DNA of 44,261 nt, taken from IMG/VR virus record IMGVR_UViG_3300031823_000013, positions 1-44,261 of that record. One strand, given 5' to 3'. The translations under genes were made by a program, and so were the position numbers. Shown here one piece after another: positions 12,442-20,249 of the stretch. The notes under the pieces are model-generated. The model worked only from the letters and a program-made list of their open reading frames with translations. It was not told the origin of the DNA and searched no databases. This stretch comes from a virus. Numbering within the stretch: the first letter of the stretch is position 1; every line of letters begins with the position of its first letter.

Positions 12442-12471
12442 AATATAGGGGAGCCTTCCCGCATATGTCAA
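12442..12471 (-). promoter_or_regulatory. Near-consensus leftward promoter with switch-type half-site
   Basis: On the minus strand TTGACA (12466-12471), an 18-base spacer and TATATT (12442-12447) form the best sigma-70-like promoter in the window. Its spacer contains TTCCCGC (12456-12462), the same half-site that forms the inverted repeat at the repressor/Cro switch. It should drive the two-gene cassette ending at 11997 and may be under repressor control. Confidence 0.75.
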
Positions 12472-12489
12472 CACCTATTTCATTGAGAG

Positions 12490-12522
12490 CCGCATTTTTG
12501 CGGAAATTAGAGTGGTTCTAAT
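12490..12522. promoter_or_regulatory. Palindromes before the late operon (motif copy 2)
   Basis: Two perfect inverted repeats in tandem: CCGCA/TGCGG (12490-12503) and ATTAGA-GTGGT-TCTAAT (12506-12522). The second includes TAGAGTGGTTCTAA, 13 of 14 identical to 9038-9051. A weak rightward promoter (TTGAGA 12483-12488, 17 bases, ATTAGA 12506-12511) would place this repeat over its -10. Likely control point of the late genes. Confidence 0.45.
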
Positions 12523-12536
12523 CCCGCGCTTCGCGT

Positions 12537-12848
12537 ATGCTGGCGCATCAAACTGATGGATTTGTGATTGTGACCTTCCAGAAGGGCCATCCTCGGCTGC
12601 CAAATGCTGGGCGTAAGAAGGGCACGCCCAATAAGCTGCCTAGAACGCTCAAGGAGGACATTCTAGAGGCTTTCGCGAGGGCTGGGGGTGCGGACTATCT
12701 TCTTGGTAAGGCGCGCGAGAACCCGACAGCCTTCATGTCCCTTTTGGGGCGCGTGCTGCCCACAGAGCTATCAGGTGAGCAACGGCAGGACATCATTGTT
12801 CGCATCATGCGGTTCGGAGATAAGCCTGATGACGTGCCAGGGGTGTGA
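12537..12848 (+). CDS. Small terminase-like / DNA-packaging accessory protein
   Basis: 103 residues. AGRKKGTPNKLPRTLKEDIL followed by GGADYLLGKARENPTAFMSL and GRVLPTEL is a widespread family found at the start of phage packaging clusters, often called a terminase small subunit. The GRxKGxxNK loop and helices would bind DNA. The start is uncertain: ATG 12537 has no clear SD, and GTG 12564 is an alternative. It is five small genes away from the large subunit. Confidence 0.6.
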   Translation: MLAHQTDGFVIVTFQKGHPRLPNAGRKKGTPNKLPRTLKEDILEAFARAGGADYLLGKARENPTAFMSLLGRVLPTELSGEQRQDIIVRIMRFGDKPDDVPGV

Positions 12849-13191
12849 CAACAGCGCTTGCCGTAAGCATGGCTGCCAAGGGGGTGGTGGTGCTAAGCCA
12901 TTGAATACATTGACACACGTTGTTAACGCCGTACGCCCGACAAACGTAGTTATCATGCATAGGGAAGCTGGCGATGCGGTAGCTGAGCGAGAGCTATGGG
13001 AGGGAACGAAGCATATAGCAGAGGCGACCCCCCATAGCGTCGTGGCTGTAAAACAGGTAGCACCCTCTATCGTGCCTCCCCGAGAGTCATCACCAAATTT
13101 TCCAGAAATTTCCAGAAAGTCGCGGGAGATTCTCTCTGAAACGACTCAGCTATTAGGCCCTGCGCTGAAGCGGCTAGCCGACAAAGCATAA
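12829..13191 (+). CDS. Hypothetical protein with Cys/His start (120 aa)
   Basis: ATG 12829 lies nine bases after GGAG and overlaps the previous gene by 20 bases. The N-terminus CQGCDNSACRKHGCQ may bind zinc; a long unstructured middle leads to a helical C-terminus (TTQLLGPALKRLADKA). It sits between the putative small and large terminase genes. No recognised domain. Confidence 0.55.
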   Translation: MTCQGCDNSACRKHGCQGGGGAKPLNTLTHVVNAVRPTNVVIMHREAGDAVAERELWEGTKHIAEATPHSVVAVKQVAPSIVPPRESSPNFPEISRKSREILSETTQLLGPALKRLADKA

Positions 13192-13412
13192 TGCCGTACC
13201 TGACGGAAATTGAGCCGCGCGATTTGGACACGCTGAAGGCGCTTCCCTTCGACTTCCCGCAATCGATGGCTGGCGGCTGTTTGGGCTTCCAGATCGAGTT
13301 TCGCTATCCGCAGGATATGCCGTTGCTTGAAGAGCATGTCAGGCGCGGATGGACGGTTCGCTGGGATCTGATTCATTTGGCTGCGCTTAAGCATTTTGCT
13401 ACTCACCGCTGA
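13191..13412 (+). CDS. Hypothetical protein (73 aa)
   Basis: Begins MPYLTEIEPRDLDTLKALPF. Mixed alpha/beta composition, no recognised domain. The start overlaps the previous TAA (TAATG). Confidence 0.55.
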   Translation: MPYLTEIEPRDLDTLKALPFDFPQSMAGGCLGFQIEFRYPQDMPLLEEHVRRGWTVRWDLIHLAALKHFATHR

Positions 13413-13425
13413 TGGGGGGGCTGTG

Positions 13426-13590
13426 ATGAGACGTAAGCTGACAATCACTCTTGACGACGCCGTGGGCTTCGAAGGCTGCGTGCTGGAAATAATGTGGGCG
13501 GATCGCGAAAGGCTGTCGCTTGATGAGGCTGAGCAGATACGCCAATTTCTTGATTGGTATATAGCTCGCGTCCAAGCTGACAATGCCTAG
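13426..13590 (+). CDS. Small hypothetical protein (54 aa)
   Basis: The ATG at 13426 has GGGGGG seven to eight bases upstream; a longer frame from 13396 overlaps the previous gene. Begins MRRKLTITLDDAVGFEGCVL and ends with a helix (EAEQIRQFLDWYIARVQ). No domain recognised. Confidence 0.55.
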   Translation: MRRKLTITLDDAVGFEGCVLEIMWADRERLSLDEAEQIRQFLDWYIARVQADNA

Positions 13591-13780
13591 GATTGCACAC
13601 CGCTTGGTAGGCTATAGCACAGCTACGGGCACTGTTGCCGTAGAGCACGAGATACCGGTCGACCTGATGCCTTTCATGAAGCTGCTAGCTGGCCTCGCTC
13701 CGGACGATCCGGCCATCATGTGCTACCCTCTTATCGCTAGCCGTGAGATTAGCTACTACCTTGAAGGCTTTAGTGGCTGA
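13583..13780 (+). CDS. Small hypothetical protein (65 aa)
   Basis: Begins MPRIAHRLVGYSTATGTVAV; no recognised domain. It overlaps the previous gene by 8 bases and the large terminase start by 8, and so is translationally coupled to packaging genes. Confidence 0.55.
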   Translation: MPRIAHRLVGYSTATGTVAVEHEIPVDLMPFMKLLAGLAPDDPAIMCYPLIASREISYYLEGFSG

Positions 13781-15095
13781 GTTCACCCTACCGAATAACT
13801 GGCAGCCGCGTCCTTACCAGAACGCTCTGTGGAGCTATCTGGAGGGTGGTGGCAAGCGTGCGTTCGTGGTGGCTCATCGGCGCTGGGGGAAGGATGATGT
13901 GGCCCTGCATTGGACTGCTTGCGCTGCTCATCAGCGTGTCGGTACATACTGGCATATGCTACCGGAGGCATCGCAGGCGCGTAAGGCTGTATGGGAGGCT
14001 ATCAATCCTCATACCGGAATACGTCGAATCGACGAAGCTTTCCCAATCGAGTTGCGAGCTGGTCGTAGCGGCACTCGTGAAAATGAGATGTACATCCGGT
14101 TTAAGTGCGGAAGCACTTGGCAGGTTGTCGGAAGCGATAACTACAACTCGCTAGTGGGCAGCCCGCCTATTGGTATCGTATTCTCCGAGTTCGCATTGGC
14201 GGACCCTAGCAGCTGGGCGTACTTGCGGCCGATCCTCGCTGAGAATGGTGGCTGGGCGGTATTCATTACGACGCCTCGTGGGCGCAACCATGCGAGTGTG
14301 TTCTACGAGGGGGCTAAGGATGATCCGCTGTGGTACACGCAGCTTTCTCCTGCGACGCAGACAAGCGTTTTCACATCACAACAGCTGGATCAGGAGCGGG
14401 GAGAGCTTGTACGCGAATACGGGCCGGATGATGGTGACGCGCGGTTTAGGCAAGAGTACCTTTGCAGCTTTAGCGCTGGCGTTGTTGGTGCTTATTACGG
14501 CTCGCTGCTTGAACGTGCTGAGTCTGAGGGACGCTTCACTAGTGTACCTTGGGAACCTACTCTGCCTGTTCATACTGCATGGGATCTGGGTATTGGGGAC
14601 GCCACGGCTATTTGGCTATTTCAACTGGCGGGCAGGGAAATCCACTGCATCGACTATATTGAAAACTCGGGGGTTGGGGTCGATTGGTACGTCAAGGAGC
14701 TCGACAAGCGACCTTACAAATGGGGACAACATCATCTCCCTCACGACGCGAAGGCTAAGGAGCTAACCACCGGCAAGACGCGCGAAGAGGTGCTGTGGTC
14801 GCTGGGGCTGACCAATACGCATATCGTAGCCAAGCTGTCGCTGGAGGATGGTATCAACGCTACGCGGGCAACGCTGCCGCTGTGCTGGTTCGATAAGGAC
14901 AAATGCGCACGCGGCATCAGCTGCTTGCAGAACTACCGCCGCAACTGGAGCGAGGAACTGCGTGTTTATCAGGACACTCCTCGCCATGATTGGGCTTCTC
15001 ACGGCGCTGACGCTTTCCGCTATCTTTCCCTCTCGGGCGCTAGGAACCGTGCGGGTCCGAAGAAGATCAAATACCCCTCGCTAGGGATTGTCTGA
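13773..15095 (+). CDS. terL: Terminase large subunit
   Basis: 440 residues from GTG 13773, which has GAAGG six bases upstream; GTG 13743 is an alternative. Residues 34-42 (AHRRWGKDD) are the variant Walker A of phage packaging ATPases, GIVFSE (134-139) is Walker B with its Glu, and FITTPRG (164-170) is the coupling motif. The C-terminal half carries the RNase H-like nuclease, beginning with AWDLGIGDATAIW (first catalytic Asp) and ending with HDWASHGADAFRY. It pumps DNA into the procapsid through the portal at 17124 and cuts concatemers. Confidence 0.92.
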   Translation: MAEFTLPNNWQPRPYQNALWSYLEGGGKRAFVVAHRRWGKDDVALHWTACAAHQRVGTYWHMLPEASQARKAVWEAINPHTGIRRIDEAFPIELRAGRSGTRENEMYIRFKCGSTWQVVGSDNYNSLVGSPPIGIVFSEFALADPSSWAYLRPILAENGGWAVFITTPRGRNHASVFYEGAKDDPLWYTQLSPATQTSVFTSQQLDQERGELVREYGPDDGDARFRQEYLCSFSAGVVGAYYGSLLERAESEGRFTSVPWEPTLPVHTAWDLGIGDATAIWLFQLAGREIHCIDYIENSGVGVDWYVKELDKRPYKWGQHHLPHDAKAKELTTGKTREEVLWSLGLTNTHIVAKLSLEDGINATRATLPLCWFDKDKCARGISCLQNYRRNWSEELRVYQDTPRHDWASHGADAFRYLSLSGARNRAGPKKIKYPSLGIV

Positions 15096-15097
15096 TG
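15081..15097. repeat. 17-bp direct repeat, copy 1 (copy 2 at 15275-15291)
   Basis: CTAGGGATTGTCTGATG occurs at the terminase stop/next start and again, identically, at the end of that next gene. Both copies encode the C-terminal residues LGIV, the stop and the next ATG, so a duplication of the gene-junction sequence is the simplest origin. Confidence 0.8.
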
Positions 15098-15289
15098 GCG
15101 ATATTCATGCACAACCCGGCTGCGTATCGCTGTTTCTGCCACGCTTGCGGTATGACGCGTTTCATACAGCGCAAATATCGCCAGGCCATAGCTGATGATG
15201 TCGATTATGCGGCTGAGGGTCCAGTGGTGGAAGATATGGTATCGCCGCCCGGCTACATACAATCCAATTATGGCCTAGGGATTGTCTGA
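15095..15289 (+). CDS. Hypothetical protein with CxxC (64 aa)
   Basis: AYRCFCHACGMTRFIQRKYRQ could form a small zinc knuckle. The C-terminus (YGLGIV) repeats the last residues of the terminase, encoded by the 17-bp direct repeat. Unknown function. Confidence 0.5.
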   Translation: MAIFMHNPAAYRCFCHACGMTRFIQRKYRQAIADDVDYAAEGPVVEDMVSPPGYIQSNYGLGIV

Positions 15290-15483
15290 TGCATCTCGAC
15301 ATGGATCGGCTGCTGACGTTCTCGCCCAGGGCCATGAGGATGATTCTGGTTGCGCTTCATCACTATGAAGGCCAGATGGACGCTACGCTAGAGTACTCCA
15401 ATCGCCTTACTGAGGGCGAAGCAGCCGATCTATCCAATGATCTCAGCTTCATTCGCTCGCTCATTGCTGGGCTTGAGCGCTAA
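15289..15483 (+). CDS. Helical hypothetical protein (64 aa)
   Basis: Begins MHLDMDRLLTFSPRAMRMIL and continues as helices. No domain recognised. The start overlaps the previous TGA (TGATG), its TAA overlaps the next ATG (TAATG). Confidence 0.5.
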   Translation: MHLDMDRLLTFSPRAMRMILVALHHYEGQMDATLEYSNRLTEGEAADLSNDLSFIRSLIAGLER

Positions 15484-15656
15484 TGGGCGTTAACATGGGG
15501 AGCTTTGGCGCTATGGGCGCTGAGACTAAGCGCACGGAAGAGGGCGTAACCGTTACGGAGCCTAATCCCGAGAAGCCGCTGTATTATCGCAATGGTAAGC
15601 TAACCGACGCGCCTAAAAAGGGCCGTCCCTATAAGCCAGGACAACCGAATCAATGA
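15483..15656 (+). CDS. Small Gly/Lys/Pro-rich protein (57 aa)
   Basis: Begins MGVNMGSFGAMGAETKRTEE and ends in a basic, Pro-rich tail (KKGRPYKPGQPNQ). It fills the gap between its neighbours with a one-base overlap before and a four-base overlap after. Role unknown. Confidence 0.55.
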   Translation: MGVNMGSFGAMGAETKRTEEGVTVTEPNPEKPLYYRNGKLTDAPKKGRPYKPGQPNQ

Positions 15657-15988
15657 ATCCTTACGGCCAGCAATTACCACCTGGCTTGCTTGCCCTCATC
15701 CAGCAATACATGGGTCAGCAGCCGCAGGTGCAGCGCCCAGGGCAAATGATGGGCATGCCGGGGCAGGCACAGCAACAGATGGGCAGCATGCAGCCTCCCG
15801 GTATGGGACAGGCTCAGATGGGCCAGCAGGGCCAGCTTAACCCTGCCATGCAGGCGAATCCGATGCTCGCCGCGCTACAGCAGCGCATTATGCAGCAGAA
15901 GATGATGGGCGGCGGCTTGAATGGCATGTCTGGCGGCTACCCGACGCAGATGCCCACCACGGGGGGCGCTGGTAGCGCTGGCTTTTAA
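15653..15988 (+). CDS. Gln/Met/Gly-rich low-complexity protein (111 aa)
   Basis: Long Q-M-G-P stretches (for example QAQQQMGSMQPPGMGQAQM) over nearly the whole length, a composition expected to be disordered. In this position, between terminase and portal, it may be a minor virion protein. No domain recognised. Confidence 0.5.
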   Translation: MNPYGQQLPPGLLALIQQYMGQQPQVQRPGQMMGMPGQAQQQMGSMQPPGMGQAQMGQQGQLNPAMQANPMLAALQQRIMQQKMMGGGLNGMSGGYPTQMPTTGGAGSAGF

Positions 15989-15999
15989 GAGGGAAACCA

Positions 16000-16215
16000 A
16001 TGTCTGACTTCGCACACCTACAGTCTGCCTACCATGCGGCGCTAGCCAAGATCGAGGCGCTAGAGCATAAGCTTGCCGAGCTTGTCGGGATGGCTCCTGC
16101 CCCCGCTCCCGTACCGCCCCCGGCACCCGTTCCGGTACCTCCTCCAGCTCCTCATACCCCGGCTCCTGCCGTTGAGGAACCGGCTCCGGCACCGACGCCC
16201 ACCGTTGTGCATTAA
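16000..16215 (+). CDS. Coiled coil plus Pro/Ala tail protein (71 aa)
   Basis: A heptad-like helix (AALAKIEALEHKLAELVG) followed by 40 residues made almost only of Ala, Pro and Val. Such a rod-plus-linker design suits a small oligomeric virion or scaffold component. GGGAAACCA precedes the ATG. Confidence 0.5.
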   Translation: MSDFAHLQSAYHAALAKIEALEHKLAELVGMAPAPAPVPPPAPVPVPPPAPHTPAPAVEEPAPAPTPTVVH

Positions 16216-16527
16216 GTGTACATCGCGTCCCTTTATCAACTCCTAGCGAAAGCAGGTACTATCGTGGCTGCCATTGACGATCTGAACACCGCCGTTGCCG
16301 CGCTCCAGACTGAGCAGGCTTCTATTGTCACCGAGCTTGGCCAGCTGTCGGCTGCGCTGACTGCGGCGCTTGCCGCGAGCGGTGCGAGCCTCGATCCGGC
16401 CATTGAGACGGCTGCGCAGAACATCACTGCTGCCGTGACTGCCTTGCAGACCGCCGGCGCTGCCAACCAGCCCCCGGCTGCTGCTGCTGCTCCTGCGGCC
16501 ACGCCGGCTGCGGCTCCTGCTGCGTGA
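16216..16527 (+). CDS. Ala-rich coiled-coil protein (103 aa)
   Basis: GTG start directly after the previous TAA. Residues 17-80 are a long Ala/Leu/Thr helix (AIDDLNTAVAALQTEQASIV) with a Pro/Ala tail like that of the previous protein. Possible minor structural or fiber-like component; no family recognised. Confidence 0.5.
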   Translation: MYIASLYQLLAKAGTIVAAIDDLNTAVAALQTEQASIVTELGQLSAALTAALAASGASLDPAIETAAQNITAAVTALQTAGAANQPPAAAAAPAATPAAAPAA

Positions 16528-16745
16528 GCATCATCGAATGGAATGCCCTCCAGGCGCAGCTGAAGGAGCACACACTGCTCCTGACAGCCCTGGAGGCCGC
16601 CATACAGGACTTATCGGAATCGCTGACTGCCAGCGATGCCAAGCTCCTGCAAGCCATTGACAAGAAAGTCACTGACTTATGGGAACGCGTGGCTGACCTG
16701 GAAGGCCGGCGCGCTCGCGGCAGCTTAGGACAGCATCTAGCGTGA
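16524..16745 (+). CDS. Coiled-coil protein (73 aa)
   Basis: GTG start overlapping the previous TGA (GTGA). It is nearly all heptad-like helix (LKEHTLLLTALEAAIQDL; LLQAIDKKVTDLWERVADLE). With the two genes before it this makes three consecutive small coiled-coil proteins. Function unknown. Confidence 0.5.
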   Translation: MSIIEWNALQAQLKEHTLLLTALEAAIQDLSESLTASDAKLLQAIDKKVTDLWERVADLEGRRARGSLGQHLA

Positions 16746-17119
16746 GTTGTGGCCTTAAAGAAGACCTTATTGATGTCATGATGGGTCTTGGGCGTGAGCA
16801 TCGCGAGGGCTGGAGGAAGCTGAAGCTCAAGGCTGAGTACACGCCAGATCTGGAAGGCGGAACACTATTCTCGCGGCGGCTATTCCTTCCGGATGCGGTG
16901 CTTGCTGTTACCTCTGAGGATAAACTGAAAACTGAGTGGGCGTATCATATCTGCAAGAAGCTCCAGGAGATAATGCGAGACGCCTGCGGTGTGGATGACT
17001 TCCCGGGCGTTCTCAAGCCCCAATTAGGGGACACTCTGGTATTCCACGGCAAGCCGGTGATAGATCGCGAGGCACAGCTTGTCATTGCCAGACTGTCGAT
17101 TAAGCGGAAAACAATTTAG
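16742..17119 (+). CDS. Hypothetical protein (125 aa)
   Basis: GTG start overlapping the previous TGA. Alpha/beta composition (LFSRRLFLPDAVLAV; EWAYHICKKLQEIM). No domain recognised. It immediately precedes the portal gene. Confidence 0.55.
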   Translation: MSCGLKEDLIDVMMGLGREHREGWRKLKLKAEYTPDLEGGTLFSRRLFLPDAVLAVTSEDKLKTEWAYHICKKLQEIMRDACGVDDFPGVLKPQLGDTLVFHGKPVIDREAQLVIARLSIKRKTI

Positions 17120-17123
17120 CTAA

Positions 17124-19283
17124 ATGGCTACAGGTATTGCTCCCGGTGTCGAGAAGATCGGCACCGACGAGCTTCGTACGATTATTGCGCGAGAGTTAGA
17201 CGCAGCGCTAGGCATTGAGGGCGGTAAGCTCTCATATGATCGCCGCAAGAATCTTGAGATGTACGAGGGCGAGCCTTTCGGCAACGAGATCGAAGGCCGT
17301 TCGCAAGTTGTAATGCTCAACGTCATGGAAGCAGTCGAGTGGGTGCTTCCAGCGCTAATTAGAATCTTTCTAGGGAGCGATAAGCTCTTTGAGTATCAGC
17401 CTACCAATGAGCAGGATGAGCCTGCTGCGGTGCAAGCTGGGGATTACAGCAACTACATATTCTTCAAAGACAATCCCGGCTTTATGGTGCTACACGATTG
17501 GTTCAAGGACGCATTAATTCAAAAGGTAGGCTGGCTTAAGGTATACTGGGACGATCAGAAGCGCGTTGAGTCTGACAGCTACGAAGGCTTGACGCCACAG
17601 GAAGCGGATGCGCTGAGCAATGGCGAGGACGTCGAAGTCATCGAGAGGAACGAGTACCCCGCTCCAAAGAGCGACTTCGACCAGGATTTGCCCCAGTTGG
17701 GATCTCCCATGCTGGTTGATCTCAAGCTTCGCGTTACGCGAAAGGAAGGTCGCGTTAAAATCCTGCCCGTTCCTCCTGAAGAAGTCCTTACCAGCCGACG
17801 TGCTAAAGCGGTTGACACAGCGCTGCCGTACAGCTGTCACCGAAGGGCATGGCTCTGGACGGACCTCGTTGAGCAAGGATACGACGAAGACTCCCTTCTA
17901 GAAGCTCTGGGAGACGACGCGCAGCAGTACAATACGGAACGCGTCATCCGCTACGAAAAGGAAGACGATTGGCCGTTCATGACGGAGCGCACCGACAAGG
18001 CTGCGCGCGAGATATGGACGGAAGAGAATTACATTAGAGTTGATTGGGACGGCGATGGTATCGCCGAGTTGAATAAAGTTGTCACAGCGGGGAACGGGCG
18101 CGTTATTCTTACAAAGAATGGTGAGCCAGACATTGAACCTCTTGACGAAGTACCGCTTATTCCGATCTGTCCCGTACCTATGCCTCATAAGCTGGTTGGG
18201 TTTGGTCTGGCTGACCTTGTACAGGATCTACAGCTGATCAAATCGACGCTTGTGCGTCAGATGTTGGACAATCTGTATCTGACGAACAATCCGCGTCACG
18301 CCATTTCCGAGGGTGCGGCTAGCGAAGAGACTTACGACGACCTGTTGACCAGCCGTCCTGGTGGCATCATCAGGATGAAGGACGTGAAGGGCATTATGCC
18401 CTTTGAAACGCCCTTTGTTGCTGGCCAGGCTATGCCGATGGTCGAATATTTCGATCAGGTGCAAGAGGTTCGCACCGGCATCAGCCGGCACAATCAGGGC
18501 TTAGATCCTGATGATTTGAATCATACGGCCGCTGGCGTCAATATGATGCAGCAGGCGGCTGCGCAGCGCGTCGAGATGATGGCGCGCATCTTTGGTGAGA
18601 CGGGGGTTAAGGAGCTGGGGCGCAAGATTCTGCGCCTGGTGACGAAATACCAGCAGCAGGAGCGCATTATCCGGTTGACCGGCAAATGGGTCCCCATGGA
18701 CCCGCGCCACTGGAAAGACAATATGGAAGTTACCGTCAGTGTCGGGCTTGGCACTGGCAACCGCGATGCACAATTGATGCATCTCGATAAGATCCTCGGC
18801 TATCAGAACACGATTGTGGAGCTACAGAAGGGCATCAGCGGCCCGCTGGTTACCGGCAAGAACATCTACGATGTGCTGTCCTGCCTGACCGAGAATGCTG
18901 GTTTTAAGCAGACATTCTTCACCGATCCATCCTCGCAGCCGCAGCCTCAACAGCCGCCGCAGGATCCGGATATGGTGAAAGCCCAGGGCCAGCTGGCCTT
19001 GCAGCAGCAGAAGCAACAGGCTGAGATGCAGATGTCGCAGCAGAAGGCGCAGATGGAGCAACAGACGAGCCAGACGCGCCTGGCTGCTGAACTGGATGCC
19101 ATGCGCCAGAAGGCGCAACTCGAGATGGAGCTGAAGAAGCAATCGGCTGCTCTGGATGCACAGCTTGAGCAGCAGAAGTTCGAGGCTAACGCACGGCTGG
19201 ATATGATGCGTCATCAGGCAACCGTAGCACAGGGCGGCTATGGGCCGCGTGGTGGCGAGCAAATGGGACAGACGGCTGAGTGA
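17124..19283 (+). CDS. Portal protein (podovirus head-tail connector)
   Basis: 719 residues, the size of P22-like portals. A typical portal core is seen: GRSQVVMLNVMEAVEWVLPA at about 60-80, a stretch with PVPPEEVLTSRRA, and PHKLVGFGLADLVQDLQ followed by LVRQMLDNLYLTNNPR, which forms the long helix of the stem. The last 110 residues are a Gln/Met/Ala-rich coiled coil (QQQKQQAEMQMSQQKAQMEQ), like the barrel of P22-type portals. It forms the dodecameric DNA channel at one vertex and docks the terminase. Confidence 0.9.
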   Translation: MATGIAPGVEKIGTDELRTIIARELDAALGIEGGKLSYDRRKNLEMYEGEPFGNEIEGRSQVVMLNVMEAVEWVLPALIRIFLGSDKLFEYQPTNEQDEPAAVQAGDYSNYIFFKDNPGFMVLHDWFKDALIQKVGWLKVYWDDQKRVESDSYEGLTPQEADALSNGEDVEVIERNEYPAPKSDFDQDLPQLGSPMLVDLKLRVTRKEGRVKILPVPPEEVLTSRRAKAVDTALPYSCHRRAWLWTDLVEQGYDEDSLLEALGDDAQQYNTERVIRYEKEDDWPFMTERTDKAAREIWTEENYIRVDWDGDGIAELNKVVTAGNGRVILTKNGEPDIEPLDEVPLIPICPVPMPHKLVGFGLADLVQDLQLIKSTLVRQMLDNLYLTNNPRHAISEGAASEETYDDLLTSRPGGIIRMKDVKGIMPFETPFVAGQAMPMVEYFDQVQEVRTGISRHNQGLDPDDLNHTAAGVNMMQQAAAQRVEMMARIFGETGVKELGRKILRLVTKYQQQERIIRLTGKWVPMDPRHWKDNMEVTVSVGLGTGNRDAQLMHLDKILGYQNTIVELQKGISGPLVTGKNIYDVLSCLTENAGFKQTFFTDPSSQPQPQQPPQDPDMVKAQGQLALQQQKQQAEMQMSQQKAQMEQQTSQTRLAAELDAMRQKAQLEMELKKQSAALDAQLEQQKFEANARLDMMRHQATVAQGGYGPRGGEQMGQTAE

Positions 19284-19390
19284 CAGCACTTCTCGACCCG
19301 TGGCTCTGGTTTAGCGCCATTGTCGGCGGCTGTGTGGCAATTTTCGTTGGCCGTGCGATATTAGGGATGGGGAGATGGGTGGGGAGATGA
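19280..19390 (+). CDS. Mini membrane protein (36 aa)
   Basis: GTG start overlapping the portal TGA (GTGA). One membrane segment (WLWFSAIVGGCVAIFVGRAI) and a Gly/Arg tail. The TGA overlaps the next ATG. Unknown role. Confidence 0.5.
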   Translation: MTALLDPWLWFSAIVGGCVAIFVGRAILGMGRWVGR

Positions 19391-19563
19391 AGCGGTATAT
19401 GCTTGAGCTTATCGCCAAGAACCAAATGGCGATTATGATGGGGCTTATTGTGACAATAGCGCCATATGAGGGGACACCGGAGAGCAATCGCGAGACGTTA
19501 AATACACTGCGGGAGCGGATTGGTGTGATGGACGCGCTCTTCAAGGGAGGGAAAGATGCCTAA
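19387..19563 (+). CDS. Small hypothetical protein (58 aa)
   Basis: ATG 19387 overlaps the previous TGA (ATGA); ATG 19375 is an in-frame alternative. Begins MKRYMLELIAKNQMAIMMGL and has a helical C-terminus. No domain recognised. Confidence 0.5.
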   Translation: MKRYMLELIAKNQMAIMMGLIVTIAPYEGTPESNRETLNTLRERIGVMDALFKGGKDA

Positions 19564-19705
19564 GGGTAGCAAGATCGCTTCGTTTGAGAAGCAGGTTAAG
19601 GGCAAGATGCCCAAGAGCGAAATGTACGCTGTCGCCAATAAGGATGGCTTGATGCGCGGCAATAAGGTGACGGCTCGCGGCGCGCAGAAGGCTAAGCGCA
19701 AGTGA
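19556..19705 (+). CDS. Small basic protein (49 aa)
   Basis: ATG 19556 follows GGGAGGGAAAG. Begins MPKGSKIASFEKQVKGKMPK and ends RGAQKAKRK, very Lys-rich. It tiles exactly between neighbours with a GTGA overlap at its end. Possibly a nucleic-acid-binding virion component. Confidence 0.55.
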   Translation: MPKGSKIASFEKQVKGKMPKSEMYAVANKDGLMRGNKVTARGAQKAKRK

Positions 19706-19890
19706 CCGAGAACTCACCGGAAGCTATCAGGAATAACCTGTACGGCGCGCTGGTGGAGTTCATGAGCGCGGTTAACGATAAAGACTTCAGGTTAGCTTAC
19801 ATGCTTCTGGATGATGTGCGTTACGCGTTCAGGTACGCTGAGGGGCATGACGTGCGCAGCTATGTTATTGATAGAATGGCTGCCCTGTGA
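19702..19890 (+). CDS. Small acidic/helical protein (62 aa)
   Basis: GTG start overlapping the previous TGA. Helical (YGALVEFMSAVNDKDFRLAY). No domain recognised; ends with another GTGA overlap. Confidence 0.5.
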   Translation: MTENSPEAIRNNLYGALVEFMSAVNDKDFRLAYMLLDDVRYAFRYAEGHDVRSYVIDRMAAL

Positions 19891-20249
19891 AGGCCGATTG
19901 GTTGCGTGGCTACATTACGCGCCGTGGGGTAGCTCCAGAGCCTCTGCACCTGAATGCACCACAAGATAAGCTCCAGATTGGCGCGCGCGCTGAAGCGCTA
20001 CTACACGATCCTATCCTGGCGCTGGCGTTCGAAAAGCTAGAGCGCGACATCGATAACCGCTGGCGCAACAGTGCTGTTGGCGAGAAGGAGCAGCGTGAAG
20101 CTGCTTACCGGATGCACTGGGCCATCGAGCAGGTGAGGGTAAAGCTGCGTACAATGCTGGGCGATGCCCAGATGATGCGCGCAGAGCACGAGCGCAAAGA
20201 GGGGGAGCGCAAACGTGAAGCTGAACGCAAAGAGCGCTTTGGATACTAA
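19887..20249 (+). CDS. Helical phage protein before the scaffold (120 aa)
   Basis: GTG start. The middle reads LALAFEKLERDIDNRWRNSA, then a helix and a highly charged Arg/Glu/Lys C-terminus (HERKEGERKREAERKERFGY). A similar short protein is often found between portal and scaffold in podoviruses with this capsid type; role unknown. Confidence 0.6.
   Translation: MKADWLRGYITRRGVAPEPLHLNAPQDKLQIGARAEALLHDPILALAFEKLERDIDNRWRNSAVGEKEQREAAYRMHWAIEQVRVKLRTMLGDAQMMRAEHERKEGERKREAERKERFGY

Noticed and set aside
18822-19289. 155-codon reverse ORF, Leu-rich
   Set aside because: It is the antisense of the Gln-rich coiled coil of the portal gene; CAG codons read as Leu codons on the other strand.
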